A DNA stretch of 64,000 nucleotides from contig NC_080561.1 in assembly GCF_030253575.1 (NCBI RefSeq), forward strand, positions 337,501 to 401,500. Direction: 5' to 3'. Source of the stretch: Rhododendron vialii. Lineage: Eukaryota > Streptophyta > Magnoliopsida > Ericales > Ericaceae. Of this stretch, positions 34,201 through 43,533 are shown in pieces. The notes below the pieces were generated by a model. That model saw only the letters and a list, made by a program, of their open reading frames with translations, made no database searches and was not told the origin of the DNA. The first letter of the stretch is position 1. Every line of letters starts with the position of its first letter. The translations under genes and the position numbers were made by a program.

Positions 34201-34835
34201 TAGGGGTGATACCGGTCCGGTTTCGACCGGTTTGAGTGTATTTTTCGGTCAAAACCGGATATCCGGTTTGAGATTTTTAGAAACCGGAACCGGTTGAGAT
34301 AAAACCGGTCCGGTTTCGACCGGCTCAACCGATTTCGGTCCGGTTTATCGGATTTTCATTCATGGACCATATTTTTTGCTCAACATATCAAAAAATTCAC
34401 AATTCAACTCATAAAATATCAACCAAAAATTTATAATTCAACCATTTTTTTTGGGCCCAACAAAAAAGGATCAATTTTGAGCCCAATACATAAAAAAAAA
34501 TCCATAAAAACATAATTAAACCCATAAAAATAGTTTTTATCTAATAAATATATTTATTAGACCAATATACACCACAAAATATCAACCAAAAACCCATAAT
34601 TCAACTCCTCCCCTATGTTTTTATATATATATGTATGTATATATTATACATATATATAACCGGTTCCGGTTTCAACCGGTTTTTAAAACACATAAACCGG
34701 ATCGAAATTATTTTTTCGGTTTATAAAATTTTATAAACCGGAACCGGATCGAAATTATTCAACCGATTTAAAAAATTCGGTCCGGTCCGGTTTTTCCGGT
34801 TTGGATCAATTTTTCGGTTTCGAGTAACAGCCCTA
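34201..34835. mobile_element. hAT-like element, 635 bp, 8-bp target duplication with one mismatch
   Basis: It starts TAGGGGTGATACCGGTCCGG and ends GTTTCGAGTAACAGCCCTA, an inverted TAGGG type end. The flanks AGCAGTAC (34193-34200) and AGCAGTCC (34836-34843) differ at one base. The interior is built from repeats of ACCGGTTTCGACCGG, AACCGGAACCGG and GGTCCGGTTT. No transposase. Confidence 0.75.
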
Positions 34836-34843
34836 AGCAGTCC

Positions 34844-35601
34844 AGTTGGATAGGCACATGCCCTGTTCTCTCTTTTATTCCAGTTCTGATTGTGGGGAAA
34901 AAGGCTTTGATTCACGTGATTTCCTTCAATCATTCAGAGGGTGGAGGGACCCATTCTTCTGGAGTACTACTGCTACTACATCACATACCTCTGCAAAATA
35001 AAATAAAATCAAAATCAAAATAATTAGAGTAGTGTATATCCAACTACTGGATCGTGAAGATATTTAAATCCTAATCGACCAAAAAGGAGAAAATATAATG
35101 TAATAGTAGTAGTAATTATGTTCGCCTACCAAAAAGCAATTAGATCACCGGAGACGGTCCGACATCCTTGCTACTAGTAATTAGTAGTCCGGCACGGCAG
35201 TGAGTGGTAAAAACCGGTGGTGCCGAGGAGGAGGAGTTAATGCCGACCTGCAATTGCTGGCACGTGCTAACAATGCCTACAAAATCGCCGCTAGCGGTGC
35301 ATTTACTGCTGTTCGTTTTCCAGTACTAACCTCCACTCGCTTTGCTATTTGCCGTTTTACCCCGGCCACCTCCTTCAACCCCCGCCCAAGATCACATATG
35401 TCATCTACCGTACTCGAATATTGAAGATCTAAAAACTTCTTAAAGTTAAAATCAAACATAAACATGCACGAAAGTGACAACCTATTTGGATTATTCCATG
35501 ATGGTGGAGTGGTCTTCAACCCAGGAGTCTTCAAAAGTTGGAGTAACAACTTTACTAAGATAGGACTTATGAAAAACAAGGTACGTGCATGATCTTAACT
35601 A
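34844..35601. other. Intergenic with a GC-richer patch
   Basis: 35200-35420 is GC-richer than its surroundings and open on both strands for 75-100 codons. Neither frame shows a recognised domain. It could be a decayed gene piece. Confidence 0.3.
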
Positions 35602-35786
35602 CTCATTCCGTCTCGATTTGATTTGTTTGTTCACTTTTAGATTTTTAGGTGTCCCAAAATATTTGATACTTTTATGTAAAATGAAGGATAAATGTTGAAA
35701 AATTGACAATTTTTAGGTGTAATTATTGTATTCTCTAAAAAAAATTGATTTTTTAAAATTGGACAAATAAATTAGGAAAGAGAGAG
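35602..35786. mobile_element. Stowaway-like MITE, 185 bp
   Basis: CTCATTCCGTCTCGATTTGATTT faces the inverse of AAATTAGGAAAGAGAGAG, with TA at both sides (35600-35601, 35787-35788). The pair TTTGTTTGT / ACAAATAAA is typical of this MITE class. Confidence 0.65.
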
Positions 35787-36238
35787 TATGTTTTTGTTTG
35801 TTTTGTTTTATTTGGAGAGAAGGTGAGTACTTATTAGTGCATTATTGTACATTTCACAAGATCACCAAAACTTAACCCTAAATGCATGTTCAATGCTGGT
35901 AGACGTCTTTTTCAGCTCGTAGCATTTCTCCATGCATCATAATGAAAGGGTTTCTTCAATTAGCGGATGTGCATGTTTGTTCTTCACATAATTGTTCAAT
36001 ACTTGATTTTTTTGGTCAAATTGCAATAAACAATTTTTTTGTGTATTCTTAAGTTTCACGTGACGCCTTGACCAGGCTGAATAGAAAAATAGTTGAAGTG
36101 CACACTGAGTTTGCCTAGACTGACTGTAGTAAAAATAAATAAATCTATTTTTTTGGAACATATCAAAGGGCAAGTATGTTATTATCTCCCAACATTGGGT
36201 CCGTATTCCACGCCTCATTTTCATATCCAACCCCGCCA

Positions 36239-36339
36239 CCCCTATAAAAACACCCACTCTGTTTCGACGCTATTAATACCAGTAGCCAGTATACCATTGC
36301 CATCGCGGGCTCACCACACCTAGTAGCATTAGAGTGAAA
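36239..36339 (+). promoter_or_regulatory. TATA box and short leader of the PMEI gene
   Basis: CCCCTATAAAAACACCC, with TATAAAA at 36243-36249, lies 97 bp upstream of the ATG. This spacing fits a short leader for the intronless gene. Confidence 0.65.
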
Positions 36340-36921
36340 ATGGCCGTGAACTTCTCTTTCTCTCTCCTCCTCCTCGCTCTCTTCCTCTCTCTCTCCTCAC
36401 AAACACATTCCGCCGGACCAAACAAACCAAGAGACGACCTGGTCCGGTCATCGTGCGTCCACGCCAGCTACCCGGACATATGCCTCCGAACCCTCTCCTC
36501 CTATGATGGCCCAGCCAACACCCCAAGAGACCTAGCCCAGGCCGCCGTCAAAGTCAGCCTCACCCGAGCCCGTAAAGTCTCCGGCTACTTAACCACCGTG
36601 CGGAGCGGGAGCAAGAGGGAGCAATCGGCGCTGAGGGACTGCGTCGACCAGGTGGGTGACTCGGTGGACGAGCTGAGCAAGACGCTGTCGGAGCTCCAGC
36701 ACATCCGCACCGGAGGCGGCGGCGCCACGTTCCGGTGGCAGATGAGCAACGCCGAGACGTGGGTGAGCGCCGCCCTGACGAACGAGGACACGTGCCTCGA
36801 TGGGTTTCGAGAGATCGATGGGAAAGTTAGGGTTGATGTGAGGAGGAAGATCACCAATGTGGCTAGAGTTACCAGTAACGCGCTGTACCTGATCAATCGC
36901 CTCGACCAGACTCGGGGCTAG
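36340..36921 (+). CDS. Secreted pectin methylesterase/invertase inhibitor-like protein, 193 aa
   Basis: An intronless frame from the ATG at 36340 (the codon two before it is GTG) to TAG. Residues 1-25 are a signal peptide: a Leu/Phe-rich core then THSAG, with cleavage likely after A25. The PMEI domain follows, about residues 31-190. Its four conserved cysteines are C39 and C48 (SSCVHASYPDIC), C101 (LRDC) and C152 (NEDTC), which form two disulfides in this family. ALRDCVDQVGDSVDEL and AETWVSAALTNEDTCLDGF are characteristic blocks. Family members bind pectin methylesterase or acid invertase in the cell wall. Which target this protein has cannot be told from sequence. Codon third positions are GC-rich compared with the flanks. 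The stop codon lies inside a 14-bp inverted repeat. Confidence 0.94.
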   Translation: MAVNFSFSLLLLALFLSLSSQTHSAGPNKPRDDLVRSSCVHASYPDICLRTLSSYDGPANTPRDLAQAAVKVSLTRARKVSGYLTTVRSGSKREQSALRDCVDQVGDSVDELSKTLSELQHIRTGGGGATFRWQMSNAETWVSAALTNEDTCLDGFREIDGKVRVDVRRKITNVARVTSNALYLINRLDQTRG

Positions 36922-36961
36922 ATCTCTGTTTCTATCTCGTCCTTGAAAAACAGAGATCTAG
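36918..36961 (+). terminator. 14-bp perfect hairpin over the PMEI stop codon
   Basis: CTAGATCTCTGTTT (36918-36931) and its exact inverse AAACAGAGATCTAG (36948-36961) are separated by 16 bases. The TAG stop (36919-36921) is inside the left arm. The form resembles a transcript hairpin; plants do not use such hairpins as classical terminators, so any role in mRNA stability or read-through is inference. Confidence 0.6.
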
Positions 36962-38100
36962 ACATTTCTATCTTTATATCTATTATAGTTTACCAGTGCC
37001 TAGTACTATATCTAGGATTTCTGTGCACCACCGTGTGTAGACCAGTGAGTTTTCTTTTCTTTTCATTTTTTTTTTTTGTTCTTGCAGCTGTGCATATGAT
37101 CCTACTTTAATTATGAATGTTAATGAGTTTCTTCTGAAAATCAAATGGGGTCACAAGCTCCTAAGTTTCTTTTGCAGTTTTTTTAAATTATTATTGTAGA
37201 ACATTATTAGAGCAATGTACGGATATAGTATATAGATACAAATGTGTCTAGAATTGTGTCCAAAATATTACTATTATATTTTATATATGACTTTCTTTCT
37301 CTTATAAATTAAGCTGTAAAACAATATTGTGGTTGAAATTACAGATCATCTGGGTGGTGGATGCCATTTTTATATGCAAAAATCAAAAAAAAAAAAAAAT
37401 CTTCATAATTTAGGATTAGGAACCTTGACCTAGCATCTCCACAGTTATATAGAGCAATGTGGCTTACCTTAAAAAGACAGAGGTCCTCCACTAAGTAAAT
37501 TAAGTATGAGTAAGTAAATTAAGTTTGATTTGTTCGTCCCTTTTGACCAATTGGTTGTATCCATAATGTAAAAGTGGATAACCTCTTGTCCAGTTAGAGT
37601 GGTTGCAGCTGCGATTTTAATGGTATATATAGAATGAAAAACCAAACTTTGGTGGAAAACGACTGAGCTGTCATTGTCCTACGTATAAACCAAATTACTA
37701 TCAATTTTGCAGCATTGTATTACCAATGTCACCATGCTTGTATTACCAATGACCATGGTTTTGACTTTTGAGCTGATTGATCATTAAGAGTTGTACATTT
37801 GTTCTTTGTTTTCTCTTATATTATGAAGATGGGGAAGGCCACAGGCCAATATGATAGGACCTCATCTTAAGTTTCAGAATGGCAGCATTTATGTTACCAT
37901 CACAGAGCAAAGATGAGAAGGTTAACGTGGGTGGGGACAGGCGAGGGCTGCTTTTAGCTAGCTAGACACAAATAGTGTGATTTTCAGTAGTACTGGGGTT
38001 TGGCTGCCCTGTTTCGATGGGCCAATTGATCGATCAGGGGTTCTTCCACCGAAATATAAAATGCTCTTCTAGTATTGTGGCCGCCCCTTAAAACGTGATT
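36962..38100. other. 3' region of the PMEI gene and intergenic DNA
   Basis: The first few hundred bases are probably 3' UTR. No gene or transposon ends are recognised up to the RNase H remnant. Confidence 0.4.
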
Positions 38101-38119
38101 TCAGCTGTCTAATTCTAAT

Positions 38120-38410
38120 TATTTCAGAAATTTGGTTGAAGTTGATGCTCTTACGGTTGTGCAACTGATCCAAGTTGAAAGAAAGTAACCATGTGGATTT
38201 GTCAACGATTTGGCTGGTGATTGTAGGTTCTTGCTGCACAGCCTCGCCTCGGAAGTGAAGCATCCACGCGTTTAGAGAAGCGAACAAACGCTCGGATTAA
38301 TTGCTGACTAACAATTGCTCAAATGTAGCTTATTTGGAACTTCTTTCTTATGTTTTTTTTTTCTTTTTGGCTGATCAACTTTGTGATGATGCTAATGGGA
38401 TCTCGTATTC
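38120..38410 (+). pseudogene. Decayed LINE RNase H fragment
   Basis: LVEVDALTVVQLIQV, then DLAGDCRFLLHSL, then ADQLCDDAN correspond to VEMDALAAVQLI, VHDCRFLMRKL and the ADALAN stretch of the fragment at 8660-8840. Stops and frame changes break it. The left and right boundaries are uncertain. Confidence 0.6.
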
Positions 38411-38428
38411 TAGAATCCTTATCTCTTA

Positions 38429-38603
38429 CTCCCACCGTACTAATTTGTTTGTTCAATCTCGGGTTTCCAATTTATTAAAGAAACAAAATTTGATCTATTG
38501 ATTTGAAAATTCACATAATCTAGTCTATTAATTTTAAAATAGGACAGTCAATTTGGGACATTCATAAGTCAAAAAGGGGACAAACAAATCGAAACGGAAG
38601 GAG
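38429..38603. mobile_element. Stowaway-like MITE, 175 bp
   Basis: CTCCCACCGTACTAATTTGTTT and ACAAACAAATCGAAACGGAAGGAG are inverted ends with TA on each side. It is shorter than the copies at 16659 and 22649 but of the same end type. Confidence 0.7.
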
Positions 38604-39387
38604 TAGTTTTTATTCAATACTCCATTGTACCACAAAAAGGAAAAAAACCATCTTAAGCGAAAACTAAAATCAGCGTAAAAAGAGAAGAGTTTCTCTTCAT
38701 GGAGAAGACTTTCCGTACTCAAATGAAATAAAGGAGCATTCAGCAACCTTTGTTTTGACAAATAGTAGAAGATTTGTGGAATGTACATGTCAGAAGAAGT
38801 TACACTAATAAAATGTGGTAGGACTCTACCTCATTACTCTCATCATCAACCAACTACCAATGCTTTCCATTTTTCTCCCAGATTTTGGCCTTCATTTTCT
38901 AACGTACGTTATCAGCTAACTATAAGTAACTCGAATTGTTACAAAATTGCAAAAAGGAACTCTCATGCATAAAGCTGGATTAAAAGTTTGCAGGGGGATT
39001 ATGTTGAGAATTTGTTCATAACCTAAAATGGACAATATTGTCATCGAGAGTATTAAGGGGAGTCCTTATTGAAAATACAAAACAAAGATTAATAGGCTAA
39101 AAGGTGGTTTGGCTTTATAATCCTTTCAATTATTTATTTATTTTTTTGCCTTTATTAGTTTTGCTTTAATTATTTGTCGATTACTATTTCATCACAATTG
39201 AGAGGAATATAAAATGTCAAAATTATGAACAAAAGCTTTAAAAAAGTTTCGTTTACTATAGACAAAATGAACAGGTAAAATTTATAAAAATGATGCACTA
39301 ATCTGTTAACTCAGCAATATTTTATTTTTATTTTTTTGCTGTGTAGAAATTGAATCAAAACCAATAAATAGGAACACAAACAAGGAA
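38604..39387. other. Intergenic, nothing recognised
   Basis: AT-rich and without a supported coding frame. Confidence 0.35.
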
Positions 39388-39680
39388 GAGTGGTGCTACG
39401 GTTCCTGACCAAAAGGGTTCCCGATCGGGATTCCAATGACCCACTGGGCACATTTCGCCACCGGACGGCCGATTCGAGCCGTCCAAAAATTCTAAAAAAA
39501 AAAAACCGAGTGGGCCTTACGCGAGAATCAACGACATCCGATGTGTGTAGGTATTTGATCCAAACACTCCATGTTTTTGTATGTATTTGTAAATCGGCCA
39601 TCCGGTGGCCAAAATGTGCCTAGCGGGGCGTTGGGATCCCAATCTTGGATTTTGGGTAGGAAACCGTATCATTAACGAAC
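39388..39680. mobile_element. MITE of about 290 bp with long inverted ends
   Basis: GTGGTGCTACGGTTCCTGAC, GATCGGGATTCC and GGGCACATTTCGCCACCGGACGG on the left are answered in inverse order on the right (CATCCGGTGG, AAAATGTGCC, GGGATCCCAATC, GTAGGAAACCGTATCAT). Its last ~40 bp are also the start of the 163-bp sequence duplicated on the far side of the LTR at 45109. Confidence 0.65.
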
Positions 39681-39797
39681 AAGAAACAACCAGAAAGAAA
39701 AACAAAAAGAACAACCCACTGGATGGGTGAAGTAATATCCGAAGTAGCTGCATCTTGGACCAATTGCATGAGCTGATCACATAACAAAGTCCTCGAG
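39635..39797 (+). repeat. 163-bp direct duplication, left copy
   Basis: From GATCCCAATCTTGGATTTTG to AACAAAGTCCTCGAG. The same 163 bases occur at 45109-45271 with one difference seen (GGATGGGTG here, GGATGGGCG there). The pair brackets the LTR plus PBS insertion and is far longer than a retrotransposon target duplication. Confidence 0.95.
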
Positions 39798-41959
39798 TGT
39801 AGACACCCCATTCTGGACTGTCCAGATAACGTTATTTGTCGTTCTTTTATTTCCCCAATGATGATTTTAGTCGAAAACAGTTTAAGGACAAAGGTGTGGT
39901 TGAGCTTTGAGCGTCCCCAACCTCTCTCAAACCCCTTTCAAACCCGTCAAACCAGAGCCAAACAGCCCCAGCAAAACCCAACTGGCATACGCCTGTGTCC
40001 TGGAAGCGTACGCCAGTTATCTGCCACGTGTCAGTCATCGACCAGTGGCAGAGCTTTTACTGGCGCACGCCAGTTAATAGTGGCGCACGCCAGTCAAGCC
40101 CAGTCAAATCAACTTTATTCAGCCACTTGGGCGGGACTTTTGTGCCACCCTGACGTCGGCTACAGCGTCCCTGATGATTACTCTCGGCAGAGACGTTCCC
40201 TCTCTCCTACACCCCCCATCAAGCCAAGTCCCATGCATTTAATGCATGGAAGGCTCCCTTCCTCTTCCAACCAGCCAAACAAGGCCTTGGTCCCAGACTG
40301 ATCTCAGTCTCTCTCCCCTATAAATGCCCCCCTTGCATTCATTTGCAAGGGGTCAGCATCATCAAGAAGCAAAAGCTCCCCTCTCCTCTCTTCTTGCTTT
40401 TTCTTCTTCCATTGAAAGAGAAAGGAAAGAAGTCCACTTCCATATACCCCCACTGATATCCAGTCACCATACAACATCCATCTTCAACCTTTAGGCTCCA
40501 AACCACCTTCAAACTTCAACACCCAAAAGGTATACCACCTTTGCATTCCTTTCTGTTTTCGGCCCCTGAGGGGAACCAGCAAGGCCCAGGCTGGTAAACA
40601 ATACTAGTCCTGGCCTTGAACTGGTAAAAACACAACAATCGTATGCGACGATACTTGGCGCACGCCAGTTTCGGCATGCCGTACGCCAGTAATGGCAGTA
40701 CGAGCACAACTGGCGTGGGGATCATGGATCGTCATTCCTTTTGTTTTATCTTTCTGTCAACCACTCTTGCATGCTAAATAACCAGTTTACTATTTTCTGT
40801 ATGTTTAGAACTGTTTAGATAAAGGTTATTGCTTATTCTTTATCTGTTTAGAAGGCCTCTGGGATCCTTCTGGTCATGTTTCTGTAACGCCCCTCAATTT
40901 TGGTCAATAAAAATTTCGTTAAAAATTTGAATTTTATTTTAATTACTTATTTTCTCTTGAATGGCTATATGACTTCTTGTTTATTTTCGTCGTAATTAGA
41001 TTTTGGTCGTTAGCTAACTCTCGACTAGAAACCCTAATTGCACTTTGGACCCTCAAGGATTGTTTCTTGACTTATATGCCCTACTTAGCAAGCCTAGTTA
41101 GCTTCTAACCGGCTCGATGGAGTAACCAAACTAGGAAGTCACCTAGTTACGTTTCCCTAACCAAAGATGGACCATTTTGCCCATCTTGAACCTTTTGAAC
41201 CCTAGACTAGAAATGGTTTAATTGTTTTCTTTTATTGTTTTAGTTTTATTCTTTATCCATTGGACGATAAATGTTAGGAGAATTATTACCCATTGGATAA
41301 AAGAAACCAATTTCTTTATATTAAAAGGATTTTTGAAAGATTTAAACAAAGTACTATGATTGACATTTATAATTATTTTGAAAAGTACTTTTCGATTAAA
41401 TTACTAATAAAAGTACCCAAGTAATTATGGACCATTGGATAATAACCATTAGGGTAATCTTTACCCATTGGACAAAAGCCTTTTCTTTATTTTATTTGGT
41501 AAGTACATATATATATATCACATGTGTATTTTCAAAAAGGACATGTAGTCTTTTCCAAAAACTTAATTTAGTATTTAAAGTACCCGTACCTTATTATCCC
41601 TTGGATAATAACCATTAGGGATTCTATTAACCATTGGGTAATAGGCTCATCTTTCAAACAAAGTACTTATCCCATTAAAATAATATTTTGTTAAGATTCC
41701 CGGGAGTACAAAAGTACATTATTTTATTATTTAAAGTACTTGTACCTTTTAATTGTTTATTGGGAGAATCTTGACCCTTTTAGCCCTAGTATATATTTGT
41801 ACATATGTATATATGTATATAAGTACTTGGATGATGTAAATTGCCTTAGTACACTTGTACCCATTTGTTAGTTTATTAAGTAGAATCTTGACCCTTAAAG
41901 GCTAGTTTGATCTTTTGTACAAAAGTACCTATTAATTTATTTTTTGTCTTGCATTAGTA

Positions 41960-41998
<39 letters not shown>

Positions 41999-42006
41999 GA
42001 TAGTAC

Positions 42007-42041
<35 letters not shown>

Positions 42042-42466
42042 GTGAGGGAGAGAGAGGAGAGAGGCCGAGAGAGAGAGAGAAAGAGGGAGAGGGAGAGAGA
42101 GAGAAGGAAAGAGGAAGGAAGAAGAAGAAAGATTTGATGTGTACCTTGTCATTAGTCTTCCAAAGTACTTCAAAATCTTGGGTGATATCTTCCTTCCTAG
42201 CTAAGAAACTTCCTCCATTGTACTTCTATGCTTGTTTAAAACCAAATCTTGTACCATTGTCTCCAAATCTTCCAACATATCTTCCAAAGATCAAATCCAA
42301 GGACCAAAGTAGCCATGCAAGCCTACCATTTAGCCATTGATCTTCCAACCAAGCCTTAACTTCACCCATCAAGCTTTCAATCAAGCTTGACATGTGAAAG
42401 AAAGGTGAGGAAGAAAGAGAGAGAGAGAGAGATTCGGCTAGAGAGAGAGAGAGGGAAGCCCTTGCC

Positions 42467-42474
42467 TATAAATA
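42467..42474 (+). promoter_or_regulatory. TATA box inside the solo LTR
   Basis: CCTATAAATAGAAGCTCACTC follows a long (GA)n region. Transcription from here would begin near 42500 and include the hairpin array about 670 bp downstream. Confidence 0.6.
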
Positions 42475-43167
42475 GAAGCTCACTCCAAGCTTAAACTCAC
42501 ACCTTCAAACCATTGCTCCAACTTCTCTCTAGAAATTCCAAAAGTTCTTGCTTTCAAAGTTCTAGTTTTCTTATGTTCTTGAGTGTTCTTGAGAGAAACC
42601 ACCAAACCACTTTCAAAACCACCTTTAGATCTTTTAAAGTAGCTTAGTTAGTTAGAAAGTTGTTTCTAGGAAAAGAAAGTACAACTCTTTTCCTTTCGAA
42701 GCAAACCGACGCCGTTACGCCGCCGAAATCCAAAACCGACGACCGAATTTTCATAACCGACTACTACCGCCAAGAAGCACGGTAGGATTCCTTGTCCCCT
42801 AAACTCTAAGTATGTGTAGGATATCCTTATCTTCCATCCCAAGTAGTTATCTTTACCTATTTTCCCAAATATAGTCTTGTACCCAATTATAAGTTCGTTA
42901 GGAAGAAACTTTAATCATGTCATTTAAAGTAGATAATGTTATCTTTTGTTGAAAGTATATGAAATGCATGATGTTTGTTATTAAGTGATTCAAGCATGTC
43001 AAGTAGTTTTAAAATGGATGATCTTGTTAGTTGGAATAGTATAATGAATGATATCGTATGTGAAAAGTCTCACCGCGGAGTCTATGCATGAGAAACGAGA
43101 CACAAAAATCAAGAAAGTAGAAACATGACACCTAGGGTGTGGATAATGATGAGATGTGTTTTGAAAC

Positions 43168-43533
43168 CGCAATGTGGCCGGACTTGGTAGCCCATTGTGT
43201 GTATGGAAACCCACGATGCGGCCGGACGTGGTAGCCCATCGTGTGGATTGTGAAAACCGCAACGTGGCCGGACTTGGTAGCCCGTTGTGTGTATGAAAAC
43301 TCGTAATGTGGCCGGACTTGGTAGCCCATTGCGTGGATTGTGAAAACCACAATGTGGCCGGACTTGGTAGCCCATTGTGAAGATTGCCAATGCGGCCGGA
43401 CGTGGTAGCCTCATTGGTAATATGGCTTGGTTATCCGCGGAGAGGAGCCAATGCAAGTTTTGTGTGCCAATGGGAACCCGGCGCGGCGGAACCATTGTGA
43501 GGATACTCGGGAGACCGGCGCGGCGGAACCGAG
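43168..43533 (+). repeat. Array of about ten hairpins with constant loops and compensating stems
   Basis: Class A units: stem pairs 43168-43174/43193-43199, 43212-43218/43237-43243, 43258-43264/43283-43289, 43302-43308/43327-43333, 43348-43354/43373-43379 and 43387-43392/43412-43417. Their loops are TGGCCGGACTTGGTAGCC or a close variant. Class B units at 43468-43497 and 43506-43533 enclose CCGGCGCGGCGGAA. Class C units near 43427-43451 and 43550-43574 enclose TTATCCGCGG. Stem sequences differ between units but each arm matches its own partner. Confidence 0.85.

Noticed and set aside
35200..35579. Overlapping frames of 74 and 100 codons in a GC-rich patch
   Set aside because: No recognisable domain, no splice partners and open on both strands. 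It may be a gene remnant but cannot be supported.
39858..40301. 147-codon plus-strand frame
   Set aside because: It lies in the U3 part of the Ogre-like LTR upstream of its TATA box and has no known domain.
43109..43495. Minus-strand open frames of 117-128 codons over the hairpin array
   Set aside because: They arise because the repeat unit is free of stops in those frames. The translation is a repetitive string, on the antisense strand of an LTR, with no domain.
43168..43533. CRISPR-like array
   Set aside because: Repeats are hairpins with short irregular spacing in a plant LTR, with no spacer-length unique sequence and no cas genes.
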